A stretch of DNA of 64,000 bases from Methylobacterium goesingense (GTDB lineage Bacteria; Pseudomonadota; Alphaproteobacteria; Rhizobiales; Beijerinckiaceae). Position 1 is the first letter of the stretch. Every line of letters starts with the position of its first letter. A program made the translations under genes and the position numbers. Below are positions 17,215-25,405 of the stretch, piece after piece. The DNA lies in NCBI RefSeq assembly GCF_022179225.1, contig NZ_BPQL01000017.1:1-64000 (forward strand), in the 5' to 3' direction. The notes below the pieces were generated by a model, which was not told the origin of the DNA, searched no databases, and saw only the letters and a program-made list of their open reading frames with translations.

Positions 17215-17931
17215 ATGAAGAGACGCCGCACACGACTTGAACTCGTTGAGGACCGTACGGTCCGGCCGCACAAGACACGCTTCGATGAAGAACGTAACTT
17301 GGGCCCGATCCAGCCGCTCACCGACCGCCAGGCGCAATACCTAGACGCGCTCGCCCTTCACAAACAGGTTATCGTCCTTGGCCCCGCCGGCACCGGCAAG
17401 ACCTTCATCGCCGGCACCCGCGCCGCCGACCAGCTACGCCAGCGCCGGATCGGCAAGGTCATCATCACCCGGCCCAACGTGCCCTCGGGCCGCTCGTTGG
17501 GCTTCTTCCCCGGAACCCTGGAAGAGAAGATCGCCCCCTGGGTCGCACCGCTGACCGAGACCATGAAGGAGCGCATGGGCGAGGCCGCCTTCGAGATCGC
17601 GGTCAAGACCGGCGACATCGAGGTGGTGCCCTTCGAGGTGATGCGCGGGCGCACCTTCAAGAACTGCCTCGTGATCCTCGACGAGGCGCAGAACACCACC
17701 ACCGCCGAGATCAAGATGTTCCTCACCCGCATCGGAGACGATTGCCAGGTGATCATCAACGGGGACGTGTCCCAAACGGATCTTCGCGAGACCTCGGGCC
17801 TGCGCACCGTGATCCATCTGGTGAAGAGCCGGATGATGCCGATCCCGGTGGTGGAATTTACCCTCGACGACATCGTGCGCTCAGGAATTTGTGCTGAGTG
17901 GGTCCGCGCTTTCGAGGAAACGAATCTCTGA
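17215..17931 (+). CDS. phoH: PhoH family ATPase
   Basis: A 238-residue P-loop ATPase of the short PhoH class. Walker A is GPAGTGKT (residues 56-63) and Walker B is LVILDEAQN (Asp156-Glu157), followed by the PhoH signature GDVSQTDL and the C-terminal VVEFTLDDIVRSG. PhoH proteins resemble the helicase core and are linked to RNA metabolism and phosphate-starvation responses. The frame starts at ATG 17215 with GGAG about 10 bases upstream, and the length matches family members of this class. A hairpin follows the stop codon. It is distinct from the longer PhoH-like proteins of the ybeY-ybeZ operon. Confidence 0.9.
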   Translation: MKRRRTRLELVEDRTVRPHKTRFDEERNLGPIQPLTDRQAQYLDALALHKQVIVLGPAGTGKTFIAGTRAADQLRQRRIGKVIITRPNVPSGRSLGFFPGTLEEKIAPWVAPLTETMKERMGEAAFEIAVKTGDIEVVPFEVMRGRTFKNCLVILDEAQNTTTAEIKMFLTRIGDDCQVIINGDVSQTDLRETSGLRTVIHLVKSRMMPIPVVEFTLDDIVRSGICAEWVRAFEETNL

Positions 17932-17944
17932 CTCGCGGGTTATC

Positions 17945-17973
17945 AGCGGTGGACCGGAACGGGGTCCGCCGCT
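17945..17973 (+). terminator. Hairpin downstream of phoH
   Basis: An 11-bp stem, AGCGGTGGACC (17945-17955) with GGTCCGCCGCT (17963-17973), one G-U pair and a 7-base loop. It starts 13 bases after the phoH stop. No U-tract follows. Confidence 0.6.
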
Positions 17974-18065
17974 CACTCCGGTGCGCGACATGGGTTCCCG
18001 GCCTCCTGGCCGGCGGAACCGCCCGGGTGCCGCGCTCGGACAGAAAGAGAATGGGAGACTCCCTC

Positions 18066-18314
18066 GTGAGGAAACTGACCCTTGCCTTCGCCGTGCTCGC
18101 CTCGCTCGGCGGTGCCAGCCTCGCCACCTCCGCCTCCGCCGCGCCCGGCGCGCCGATGGGTGTGACTGCTCCCGAGACCGTGTCCACCGTGCAGATGACC
18201 CGCATGGAGCGCCGGATGATGGAGCGTCGCATGGACCGCCGGATGGATCGTCGCATGGAGCGCCGCCGGATGGAGCGTCGGATGATGCACCGCCGCATGA
18301 TGCGCCGCATGTGA
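18066..18314 (+). CDS. Small exported Met/Arg-repeat protein
   Basis: An 82-residue protein. The signal peptide (MRKLTLAFAVLASLGGASLATSASA) is followed by a short linker and a low-complexity tail of about 40 residues made of Met-Glu/Asp-Arg-Arg units (MERRMMERRMDRRMDRR...) ending in MMRRM. I prefer the GTG at 18066, since GGGAGA lies 7 bases upstream; the in-frame ATG at 18051 would add five residues. A canonical terminator follows. The mature protein is very basic and methionine-rich; Met-rich periplasmic proteins often bind copper or scavenge oxidants, but no function is shown here. It is not in an operon with phoH, which is followed by its own hairpin. Confidence 0.7.
   Translation: MRKLTLAFAVLASLGGASLATSASAAPGAPMGVTAPETVSTVQMTRMERRMMERRMDRRMDRRMERRRMERRMMHRRMMRRM
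18203..18312 (+). repeat. Degenerate 12-15 bp repeats encoding M-x-R-R units
   Basis: Successive ATGGAGCGCCGG, ATGGAGCGTCGC, ATGGACCGCCGG and ATGGATCGTCGC-like units follow each other. They vary at third codon positions while keeping Met-acid-Arg-Arg. The silent variation suggests selection on the peptide rather than a very recent expansion. Confidence 0.8.
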
Positions 18315-18342
18315 TCGGCCGCTGAGCCTGATCGAGTTCGAG

Positions 18343-18368
18343 AAGGGTCCCTCACGGGGCCCTTTTTT
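18343..18368 (+). terminator. Intrinsic terminator after the Met/Arg-repeat gene
   Basis: AAGGGTCCC (18343-18351) pairs with GGGGCCCTT (18356-18364) with one G-U pair, a TCAC loop and a run of six T. Confidence 0.9.
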
Positions 18369-18489
18369 CTTGCCATGCGTGCAGGTCTGCCCGGCGCGAT
18401 TCGGTGCGGTTCCTGCCGCTCCTGCGGGTATAGGAGAAGGAGTTGCCGGCCCATTCCGGGATCCGGCCTGCCGTGATCCGTCGGACCGC

Positions 18490-19113
18490 ATGACCCTTCA
18501 GACTTGGTGGCTGTTCCTCGGCGCCGTCTTCGTCCTCTCGGGGACGCCGGGACCGAACATGCTCCACATCCTGACGCGCAGCCTACGGGTCGGACTCCGG
18601 CGCAGTCTTGCCGCCATGGCGGGCTGCCTCAGCGCCGTCATCCTCGTGCTCCTGGCCTCCGCCGCCGGCCTCAGCGCCGTGCTCATGGCCTCGCCCGTTC
18701 TGTTCGACATCCTGCGCTACGCGGGCGTCGCCTATCTCGTCGTCCTCGGGGTCCGGGCCTGGCGCGGGGACGATGCCCCCGTCACCGCCTCGGGTGGTAC
18801 CGGCCCGGCGCCATTCTCTTCAGCGCGCCTTTATCGCGACGGGCTTCTGATCGGCCTGAGCAATCCCAAATTGCTGTTGTTCGCCAGCGCCTTCCTGCCG
18901 CAATTCGTCGATCCCGCCCGGCCGCAGGGCCCGCAATTCGCGATTCTGGTCGTCACCTTCGCGGGCGCGGAGCTGTTCTGGTACGGGGTCTACGCCCTGG
19001 GCGGTCGCCGCCTCGCGAGCGCCCTGACCCGTCCGGCCCTGAAGCGGGCCTTCGACCGAGTCACCGGCGCCATCTTCGTCGGCTTCGGGGCGATGCTGCT
19101 CGGGGCCCGCTAG
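18490..19113 (+). CDS. LysE/RhtB family amino-acid exporter
   Basis: A 207-residue inner-membrane protein with about six hydrophobic segments. It carries the LysE/RhtB N-terminal signature, a Trp-rich start followed by SGTPGPNMLHILTRSLRVGLRRS, and the conserved SNPKLLLFASAFLPQFVD motif near residue 135. Members export amino acids or related metabolites with the proton gradient. The start at 18490 fits the family N-terminus although its ribosome site is weak; an AGGAGAAGGAG stretch lies about 50 bases upstream, too far to serve this ATG. Substrate cannot be told from sequence. Confidence 0.88.
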   Translation: MTLQTWWLFLGAVFVLSGTPGPNMLHILTRSLRVGLRRSLAAMAGCLSAVILVLLASAAGLSAVLMASPVLFDILRYAGVAYLVVLGVRAWRGDDAPVTASGGTGPAPFSSARLYRDGLLIGLSNPKLLLFASAFLPQFVDPARPQGPQFAILVVTFAGAELFWYGVYALGGRRLASALTRPALKRAFDRVTGAIFVGFGAMLLGAR

Positions 19114-19190
19114 GGTATCCCATTCGCCGGAGCGGATGCCCCTTCGGCAAGGAAAGCGTCGTGACGCAAGGGGATGAAGCGCCGGTCGCT

Positions 19191-20729
19191 TCAGTTCTTC
19201 GGGGTCGTCGAGCCGGTGGTCTTGGGAGACGCCGGCCCGGCCGTCGCCGCCGCCGACTTCTGAGTCGACTTGCTGGCCGCCTTGACGTCACTGGCCGGCT
19301 TCGGCTTGTCGTCGGTCGCCACTTTGTCCTTATCCGTGGCGACATGGGCGGACTTCACCGGTGCGGCTTTCGCGGCGGCGGCGTGGGACGCCTTCGCGTC
19401 CGGCTTCAACTCCAGCTTGGCCGGTTGCGCCCCGGCCACCACCGGCACGGTCGCCGCGTCGGCGGCCGGCGTCGCGGGGGTACCGTTACTGAACAGATTG
19501 CCCAGGACCTTCTTGTAGGCGGCCGGGTCGCCATCGGCGTCGGCCACCATGACCCGGGCGGGCTTGGCGGGCGAAAGATTGGCCGGCTCCGCGACGATCG
19601 GCTCGGGCTTCGCGGCGGGCGACGAACCCCTCCGTTCCAGGTTGGCCGCGGCGGCCTTGGTGGGAATCGGTGCCGCCGCCATCATCACCGGACGGCCCTT
19701 GGCGTCGACCTCGATCTCGCGCTCGCCGGCGGCGAGGCTCTCGGGCCGGCTGACCTCGCCGAGCTTGTGCTGGGCGTAGTCCTTGGGATTGTAGGGCAAT
19801 TCGGGCTCTGGCTTGCCGAGGCTCGCGAACGTCAGGGTATCGGCGGGCGTCTGCTGGCCGCGGAATACCGGATTCTGGCTGCCATCGTCGTAGACGAGGC
19901 GGGTGGCCGGCGTCCCCTTGGCGATGAGCTCGGCGATCTCGCGGTTGTCGCGATCGCGCTTCTCCGCCACCATCGGCTCGACCTTCGGCGTACACGAGCC
20001 CGCCGCGGCATCCGCGCCGCCGAACACGTATTTCGAGCCGCATACGCCCACGCGCGGCTCCTCGCGAAGGGCCTCGAAGTAGTCGGAGCCCTCCTTCAGA
20101 TTCTTCCAGAAGGGCGCGTTCGGGTCGTTACGGAACTTTGCGACGTTCGTCGGTGTCATCCGGAACGGGTAGGACTGGAACTGGAACGCACGCTGGCCGC
20201 CCGCGAAGGAATCGCGCGCCAGGGCGTAGATCTCGCCCATCGACTCGTCCGTCATGGCAAAGCAACCCGATGACGAGCAGGTGCCATGCACCATGATGTA
20301 GTTGCCGGTGCGTCCGTTCGCCCGGTCGTAGGCGTTGGGGTAACCGGTGTCGAAGGAGAGATAGTAGGCCGAGTTCGGGTTCATTTGCCCCGGCGTCACG
20401 GTGTAGAAGCCTTCCGGCGCCTGCCGGTCGCCCTGCTTGGTCTTGGGACCCAGCTGGCCCGACCAGCGGCAGATCGGATAAGTCTTCAGGAGCGCGTACT
20501 GGCCGTTGGTGCCGCGCTTCCACACCTCCATCTCCGCTTCCCGCTTGTAGGCGCGGATCAGGATCGGATCGTTCTGGGACATGCCCTTGTGCGCCATCAG
20601 CGCGAGGGTCTTCTGGGGGACGGGCGCGAGAGCACGGAGGGGAACGCCGCCGGTCGATCCGTCCTGGCATGCGCCGAGCGAGAGAGCGAGCACAGCGAAA
20701 GCGGCGGCCACGAGCGGGCGCATAGCCAT
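19191..20729 (-). CDS. YafK-like (LdtF/DpaA) L,D-transpeptidase-family lipoprotein
   Basis: A 512-residue lipoprotein with lipobox LGAC (Cys21). Residues ~45-210 match the YafK/DpaA branch of the YkuD fold, which in E. coli cuts the link between Braun lipoprotein and peptidoglycan rather than making crosslinks. The key stretch is MVHGTCSSSGCFAMTDE, with His148 and catalytic Cys156; the His of the usual S-H-G-C motif is replaced by Ser, as in YafK. Residues ~290-512 are a long Ala/Lys/Pro/Thr-rich tail with no fold, suited to spanning the wall; E. coli YafK (~246 residues) lacks it. Two adjacent starts (20729, 20723) are equivalent. It is read toward the LysE-type gene, and its upstream region faces accA. 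Confidence 0.85.
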   Translation of the reverse strand: MAMRPLVAAAFAVLALSLGACQDGSTGGVPLRALAPVPQKTLALMAHKGMSQNDPILIRAYKREAEMEVWKRGTNGQYALLKTYPICRWSGQLGPKTKQGDRQAPEGFYTVTPGQMNPNSAYYLSFDTGYPNAYDRANGRTGNYIMVHGTCSSSGCFAMTDESMGEIYALARDSFAGGQRAFQFQSYPFRMTPTNVAKFRNDPNAPFWKNLKEGSDYFEALREEPRVGVCGSKYVFGGADAAAGSCTPKVEPMVAEKRDRDNREIAELIAKGTPATRLVYDDGSQNPVFRGQQTPADTLTFASLGKPEPELPYNPKDYAQHKLGEVSRPESLAAGEREIEVDAKGRPVMMAAAPIPTKAAAANLERRGSSPAAKPEPIVAEPANLSPAKPARVMVADADGDPAAYKKVLGNLFSNGTPATPAADAATVPVVAGAQPAKLELKPDAKASHAAAAKAAPVKSAHVATDKDKVATDDKPKPASDVKAASKSTQKSAAATAGPASPKTTGSTTPKN

Positions 20730-21077
20730 GGGGAACCCCGTCCTCAGTCACACGTCGGCAGGATTTTCCCGCCGAACGCCACTCCCCAACCCCTTAGCTT
20801 GGTTAAACTTACCCGGTTGTTACCGCAAGGCGACGCTCGATGGTCAGCGTGCCTGATGTGGATTGCGGTCATCGCGGGGGTGCGGACGCGCTCTTGCCGC
20901 AAAGCCCGTGATCGCCATCCGGCGGGTATCTTAGGGCAACGGAAGCGATTGAGTACCAACGACTTTCCGGTGACTGAAGGGCCCGCCGCGCCGGCGATCA
21001 GGCTAGACACCGCATCCTAACGAATGCCAACTTGGTTCCTTCGCTCGACCGCGTCATGCTGCCGCAGGCAGGATGGA
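20730..21077. other. Intergenic region between accA and the YafK-like gene
   Basis: 348 bases, both flanking genes on the minus strand. The right-hand part follows the accA stop. The left part precedes the YafK-like gene and includes GGTTAAACTTACC and GGTTGTTACC (20,801-20,823), which on the minus strand read as TTAACC-type half-sites. I see no hairpin with a U-tract and no gene. Confidence 0.4.
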
Positions 21078-22031
21078 TCAGAGCTTCCGGCCGATCTCGA
21101 GGAACTTGGTCGCCCGCCGGTCGCGGATTTCGTCTGAACTCAAGCCGTCGAACTCCGTCAGGGCTGACTGAATGGCGGCCCCGGCGGCCGCGATGGCCGC
21201 TTCGCGACCGCGATGCGCACCGCCCGTAGCCTCCGGAACGATGGTGTCGATGATGCCGAGGCGGAGCAAATCCTGCGCGGTGATCTTCATGGCGGTGGCC
21301 GCGTCGGCCGCGCGCCCCTGGTCGCGCCACAGGATCGAGGCCGCGCCCTCGGGCGAGATCACGCCGTAGATGGCGTGCTCCAGCATCAGCACCCGGTTGG
21401 CCGTAGCGAGCGCAATGGCGCCCCCCGAGCCCCCCTCGCCGATGACGAGGGCGATGTTGGGCACCCCGAGCGCCAGACAGGCTTCCGTGGAGCGTGCGAT
21501 GGCCTCGGCCTGGCCTCGCTCTTCCGCCTCGATGCCCGGGAAGGCGCCGGCGGTGTCCACGAAGGCCAGCACCGGCAGCCGGAAGCGGTCGGCGAGCTCC
21601 ATTAGGCGGACGGCCTTGCGGTAGCCCTCGGGCTTGGCCATCCCGAAATTGTGCCGCAGCCGCGTCTCGGTGGTGGAGCCCTTCTCCTGGCCGAGGACGC
21701 AGACCGGACGTCCGTTGAAGCGCCCGAGCCCGCCGACGATCGCCTCGTCCTCCGCGAAGGCACGATCGCCCGCCATCGGGGTGAACTCGGTGATCAGGCC
21801 CGCGCAATAGTCGATGAAGTGCGGCCGCTGCGGATGGCGCGCGACCTGCGTCTTCTGCCAGGGCGTGAGGGCCGCGTAGATGTCGGAGAGCGCGGCGGCG
21901 GCCTTCGCCTCCAGGCGCCCGACCTCCTCGCTGATCGAGACGGCGCCGTCGCGTGCGCCCAGCGCCCGCAACTCCTCGACCTTGGCCTCGAGTTCGGCGA
22001 CGGGCTTCTCGAAATCCAGGTAGGTGCGCAT
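21078..22031 (-). CDS. accA: Acetyl-CoA carboxylase carboxyltransferase subunit alpha
   Basis: A 317-residue AccA that transfers the carboxyl group from biotin to acetyl-CoA with AccD, giving malonyl-CoA for fatty acid synthesis. It begins MRTYLDFEKPVAELEAKVEELR as in other alphaproteobacteria. The carboxyltransferase core has HPQRPHFIDY, GQEKGSTTETRLRHNFGMAKPEGYRKA, FVDTAGAFPG, GEGGSGGAIALA and YGVISPEGAASILWRD. In-frame ATGs at 22052 and 22040 would add up to seven residues. The start at 22031 is chosen from the family, since none has a strong ribosome site. It stands alone, as is usual outside the accBC locus. Confidence 0.96.
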   Translation of the reverse strand: MRTYLDFEKPVAELEAKVEELRALGARDGAVSISEEVGRLEAKAAAALSDIYAALTPWQKTQVARHPQRPHFIDYCAGLITEFTPMAGDRAFAEDEAIVGGLGRFNGRPVCVLGQEKGSTTETRLRHNFGMAKPEGYRKAVRLMELADRFRLPVLAFVDTAGAFPGIEAEERGQAEAIARSTEACLALGVPNIALVIGEGGSGGAIALATANRVLMLEHAIYGVISPEGAASILWRDQGRAADAATAMKITAQDLLRLGIIDTIVPEATGGAHRGREAAIAAAGAAIQSALTEFDGLSSDEIRDRRATKFLEIGRKL

Positions 22032-22216
22032 CACCGTCATCGAGGGGTCCATTTCGTGCTCGGTCGCGGCACCGGGTGGTCCGGCGGGCGCGCGACCGTT
22101 CTGACGCAGATCGTGTCGGGCCTATGGCGCGGCAGCGGGGGCCGCGCGGGCGCAGGGTGTTGGGGATGGACGGGCAGGTGTCAACCGAGGGACGCGATTG
22201 TCCCGGCGCGTCCCCC

Positions 22217-23146
22217 TCATCCGACGAGGTCGAGCAGGCCGATGAGGACCAGGGGCATGGTCAGGCCCGCCAGGACGGTCTGCACGGCGGTGATTCCCGC
22301 CATCAGGGGCGCGTCGCCCCCGAGTTGCCGGGCCATGATGTAGGAGGACGAGGCCGTGGGCAGGGCCTGGAACAGCAGGGCCGTGGCGGCGGCGGGGCCG
22401 TGGAGGCCGAGGACGAGGCAGGCCGCCAGGGTCGCCAGCGGCATCGCGATGAACTTGGCCGCCGATGCCACGAGCACGGGCCGCACCCAGGCTCGCGCCG
22501 TGCCGAAATCGAGGGCCGCACCGACGCAGAGCAGTCCGAGGGGGAGTGAGGCCTGACCCAGGGCGCGCAGCGCCGGCGCGATGCCTCCGGGCAGGCCGAG
22601 GCCCGCGGACTTGAGGCCGATTCCGACGAGGCAGGCCACGACCAGCGGATTGAAGGCAAGGAGGCGCAGCAGCCCGGCCAGCGAGGGCCGGCCGAGGGCG
22701 CCGAAGCGCGCGAAGACGAGGACGCAGAGGATGTTCACGGTGGGTACGATGGCGGCGTTGGCCACCGCCGCCAGGGCGATGCCCTGGGCGCCGAACAGCC
22801 CGGCCGCCACGGAGACGCCGACGTAGTTGTTGAACCGGACGCCGCCCTGGAAGACCGAGGTGAACGCGGCGCCCTCGAGATTCAGGAAGCGCCGGCCCGC
22901 GAGGAGAAGGCCCGCGACCAGGAGCGTCGAGGTCACCAGCACGGTGACGAGCGCCCCGATGGGAATGCCCTCCAACGGCGCGGTCACGAGGCCGTGGACG
23001 AAGAGGGACGGCAGCAGGATGTAGTAGCCGAGCCTTTCCGCCTGGGGCCAGAACGCCTCGCCGAGGAAGCGCGATCGACGCAGGGCCGCGCCGAGGCCGA
23101 TGAGGAGGACGATCGGCAGAAGCGCCAGCAGGATCGTACCGGTCAT
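22217..23146 (-). CDS. AEC (auxin efflux carrier-like) family transporter
   Basis: A 309-residue integral membrane protein with about ten hydrophobic segments in two halves. It has the AEC layout: an N-terminal LLPIVLLIGLGAALRR, the conserved GVRFNNYVGVSVAAGLFG in the middle, and LPTASSSYIMARQLGGDAPLMAGITAVQT at the C-terminal crossover. Bacterial members carry small organic acids such as malate or malonate by secondary transport. A CGGAGACC site precedes the ATG. It is read in the same direction as accA, 164 bases upstream of it, but not clearly in one operon. Substrate unknown. Confidence 0.88.
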   Translation of the reverse strand: MTGTILLALLPIVLLIGLGAALRRSRFLGEAFWPQAERLGYYILLPSLFVHGLVTAPLEGIPIGALVTVLVTSTLLVAGLLLAGRRFLNLEGAAFTSVFQGGVRFNNYVGVSVAAGLFGAQGIALAAVANAAIVPTVNILCVLVFARFGALGRPSLAGLLRLLAFNPLVVACLVGIGLKSAGLGLPGGIAPALRALGQASLPLGLLCVGAALDFGTARAWVRPVLVASAAKFIAMPLATLAACLVLGLHGPAAATALLFQALPTASSSYIMARQLGGDAPLMAGITAVQTVLAGLTMPLVLIGLLDLVG

Positions 23147-23404
23147 GGTTCCGGTCTCCGATCCGGGCCGCAGGGGTGCGTCGGCTTAGCGGTGCGGACC
23201 CGGTTCCACCACCCGCCCCGGATTGAGGCCCGTGACAGAGTGCGGGTCCGCGTCGCCCGGATGGGCTGCAAGCCCTGGCCAGGGGCGCCATTCTGGGTGT
23301 TGTGGTCGGCACGACCTCTATCCGGCGTGCGACCGGACCGCGTTCCGGGTTATGCCGAGCGCAGCGCGCACGCACGAACCCGACGTCCTGAACGGAGCTT
23401 GCCC

Positions 23405-24190
23405 ATGACCCTGAAGAACAAGACCGCCGCCGTCACCGGCTCGACCAGCGGAATCGGCCTCGGCATGGCACGGGCCTACGCGGCCCAAGGCGCCAACATC
23501 GTCCTCAACGGCTTTGGCAAGCCGGAGGACATCGAGGCGGCGCGCAGCGGGATCGAGTCCACCTTCGGCGTCAGGGCGATCCATTCGAATGCCGACATGA
23601 CGAAGCCGGCCGAGATCGAGGGCTTCGTCAAGCTTGCCGAAGAGACCTTCGGCTCGCTCGACATCCTGGTGAACAATGCGGGCATGCAGTTCGTCTCGCC
23701 GATCGAGGATTTCCCGGTCGAGAAGTGGGACCTGATCCTGGCGCTCAACCTGTCCTCGGCCTTCCACACCATGCGGGCGGCGATTCCCGGCATGAAGCAG
23801 CGTGGCTGGGGCCGAATCATCAATACGGCGTCGGCCCATTCGATGGTCGCCTCGCCGTTCAAGTCGGCCTACGTCGCAGCCAAGCACGGCCTCGTCGGCC
23901 TCTCAAAGGCCGCGGCCCTCGAACTCGCCACCCACGGCATCACGGTCAATTGCATCTCGCCGGGCTATGTCTGGACGCCCCTGGTGGAGAGCCAGATCCC
24001 CGACACCATGAAGGCCCGCGGGATGACGGAGGACGAGGTCATCAACGAGGTGCTGCTCAAGGCGCAGCCCACCAAGGAGTTCGTGACGATCGATCAGGTG
24101 GCCGCGCTCGCAGTGTTCCTGGCCTCCGACGCGGCGAGCCAGATCACCGGAGCCAACATGGCCATGGATGGCGGCTGGACCGCGCAGTAA
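23405..24190 (+). CDS. D-beta-hydroxybutyrate dehydrogenase
   Basis: A 261-residue short-chain dehydrogenase that interconverts (R)-3-hydroxybutyrate and acetoacetate with NAD, the last step in use of the storage polymer polyhydroxybutyrate. It has the GSTSGIGLG cofactor motif, NNAG, catalytic Ser in TASAHSMVASPFKSAYVAAK with Tyr-x3-Lys, and the 3-hydroxybutyrate dehydrogenase hallmarks GMQFVSPIEDFP, GYVWTPLVE.QIPD and KAQPTKEFVTIDQVAALAVFLAS. The start is ATG 23405 with GGAG upstream; the frame continues further upstream without family similarity. A long hairpin follows the stop. Confidence 0.95.
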   Translation: MTLKNKTAAVTGSTSGIGLGMARAYAAQGANIVLNGFGKPEDIEAARSGIESTFGVRAIHSNADMTKPAEIEGFVKLAEETFGSLDILVNNAGMQFVSPIEDFPVEKWDLILALNLSSAFHTMRAAIPGMKQRGWGRIINTASAHSMVASPFKSAYVAAKHGLVGLSKAAALELATHGITVNCISPGYVWTPLVESQIPDTMKARGMTEDEVINEVLLKAQPTKEFVTIDQVAALAVFLASDAASQITGANMAMDGGWTAQ

Positions 24191-24206
24191 CCGGCGCGGT
24201 CCCTGA

Positions 24207-24250
24207 TCGGACCGGTCCTCCACCCCGCGCGGGGCGGAGGATCGGTCCGG
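24207..24250 (+). terminator. Long hairpin after the hydroxybutyrate dehydrogenase gene
   Basis: CGGACC...TCCTCC...CCCCGC pairs with GCGGGG...GGAGGA...GGTCCG, a stem of about 20 pairs with small internal mismatches, between convergent genes. No T-run follows. Confidence 0.7.
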
Positions 24251-24280
24251 CATGTCAGGCGGGCGGACGCGCTCGTTCGT

Positions 24281-24625
24281 TCAGCGCCGGCCGTGCAGCA
24301 GCAGCGCGAGGCCGTAGCCCACGGCGCCCGCGATCACGAGAGCGATGAACGGGTTCTCCTCGACGCGGCTGCCGACGGCGCGGCCCCCATCGCGAAGGTA
24401 ATGGCCGCCGCGATCATAGGCTTCACCGGCGTAATCCTGGACGTTGTCGGCGACATCCCGGAGCGTATCCTTGGCCTGGCCGTAGATATCCTGGGCGCGG
24501 CCCTCCGCCTCGCGGTAGCGGCCCTCGACCGAGCTGCGCGACGAACCCGTGAGGTCGCCTGCGGCGCCCTGCACCTTGCCGCCGAGTTCCTTGGCGGCGC
24601 CGACGATGCGATCCGTATCGACCAT
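24281..24625 (-). CDS. CsbD-like stress protein with C-terminal membrane segment
   Basis: A 114-residue protein. Residues 1-60 resemble CsbD (GAAKELGGKVQGAAGDLTGSSRSSVEGRYREAEG), a helical general-stress family. The C-terminal half has an ElaB/DUF883-like end, VEENPFIALVIAGAVGYGLALLLHGRR, with one glycine-rich membrane helix, so it is probably anchored in the inner membrane with the helical part outside. An AGGAGAG site lies directly before the ATG at 24625. Such proteins rise in stationary phase or under osmotic stress; that is family knowledge, not seen here. Confidence 0.82.
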   Translation of the reverse strand: MVDTDRIVGAAKELGGKVQGAAGDLTGSSRSSVEGRYREAEGRAQDIYGQAKDTLRDVADNVQDYAGEAYDRGGHYLRDGGRAVGSRVEENPFIALVIAGAVGYGLALLLHGRR

Positions 24626-24769
24626 GGTCTCTCTCCTGAACGCGGGTGATGCGGGCTGCCCGTCCGAGGTCGGCCCGCATCCGACGTTCACAGAACGTCC
24701 GACGGCGCGAAGGGGACCAAGGCCACGCGTGAAAATCTTGCCGTGCCGGCAAACGAGCGCGTCGCGCTC

Positions 24770-25399
24770 CTATCGGCCCCCGGCGCGGCTCCGCACCACG
24801 AGGCCGCGCGCCACCTCCGCGCAGGCTCGGGCGAGGGTTTCCGCGAAGGTCTGGCGCTGCGGTCGCGCGGAGGCCTTCGCCGGCCGCCGGGTCCGGGGCG
24901 GGAGGGGGATGTGCACGAACAGCGTCGGTGGGCCCTCGCGCAGGGCGCGGAAATAGGTGGCGTTGCAGAGGTAGCGCCCGGCATCCCGCGAGGGGATCGC
25001 GGCGATGCCGCTTCTGCGCAGGCTCGCCAGGGCGAAGGGTGCCGCCGGTGACCGCCGGGCGGCCGGGCCGTCCGGCTCAAGGGTCGAGCGTGCCGCGATC
25101 CGGCCGGAGGCATCGGGAAACAGCCGGCTCGTGCGGTTGCGGCCCTGGATCTCGACCCGGACCCGTCTAGCGCGGGAGGCGACACCGAGCATCAGGATCG
25201 CGGACGGCGCCTCGGCCAGGGCCGGTTCCAGCATCGCGGGAATCGCCGCGTAGGTGGTGCGCAGGATCAGCACCCGCACCGGGGCCCCTCCGACCTTCGG
25301 GCGTGCGAGGACGCCGATGCGGCGGGCCAGGGTCGCGCTCGGGTTGCGCGGCACGCCCGGAAAGGGGCCGAACCCGGTGATCAGCAGGCCGCCGGGCAT
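24770..25399 (-). CDS. pcp: Pyroglutamyl-peptidase I (C15 cysteine peptidase)
   Basis: A 209-residue peptidase that removes N-terminal pyroglutamate from peptides. It begins with the C15 hallmark LLITGFGPFPGVPRNPS. The triad can be placed at Glu83 (VRVEIQG), Cys145 (AGRYLCNATYF) and His163 (FVHIPLPP), matching the usual spacing Glu81/Cys144/His168. The C-terminus is basic and slightly extended. The gene begins 6 bases after the meaB stop on the same strand, so the two are probably co-transcribed. A functional link between them is not evident. Confidence 0.9.
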   Translation of the reverse strand: MPGGLLITGFGPFPGVPRNPSATLARRIGVLARPKVGGAPVRVLILRTTYAAIPAMLEPALAEAPSAILMLGVASRARRVRVEIQGRNRTSRLFPDASGRIAARSTLEPDGPAARRSPAAPFALASLRRSGIAAIPSRDAGRYLCNATYFRALREGPPTLFVHIPLPPRTRRPAKASARPQRQTFAETLARACAEVARGLVVRSRAGGR

Positions 25400-25405
25400 C
25401 CGCTC

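Noticed and set aside
18203-18312. Repeated ATG-rich units as a possible satellite or array
   Set aside because: They are codons of a Met/Arg-rich protein with signal peptide, ribosome site and terminator.
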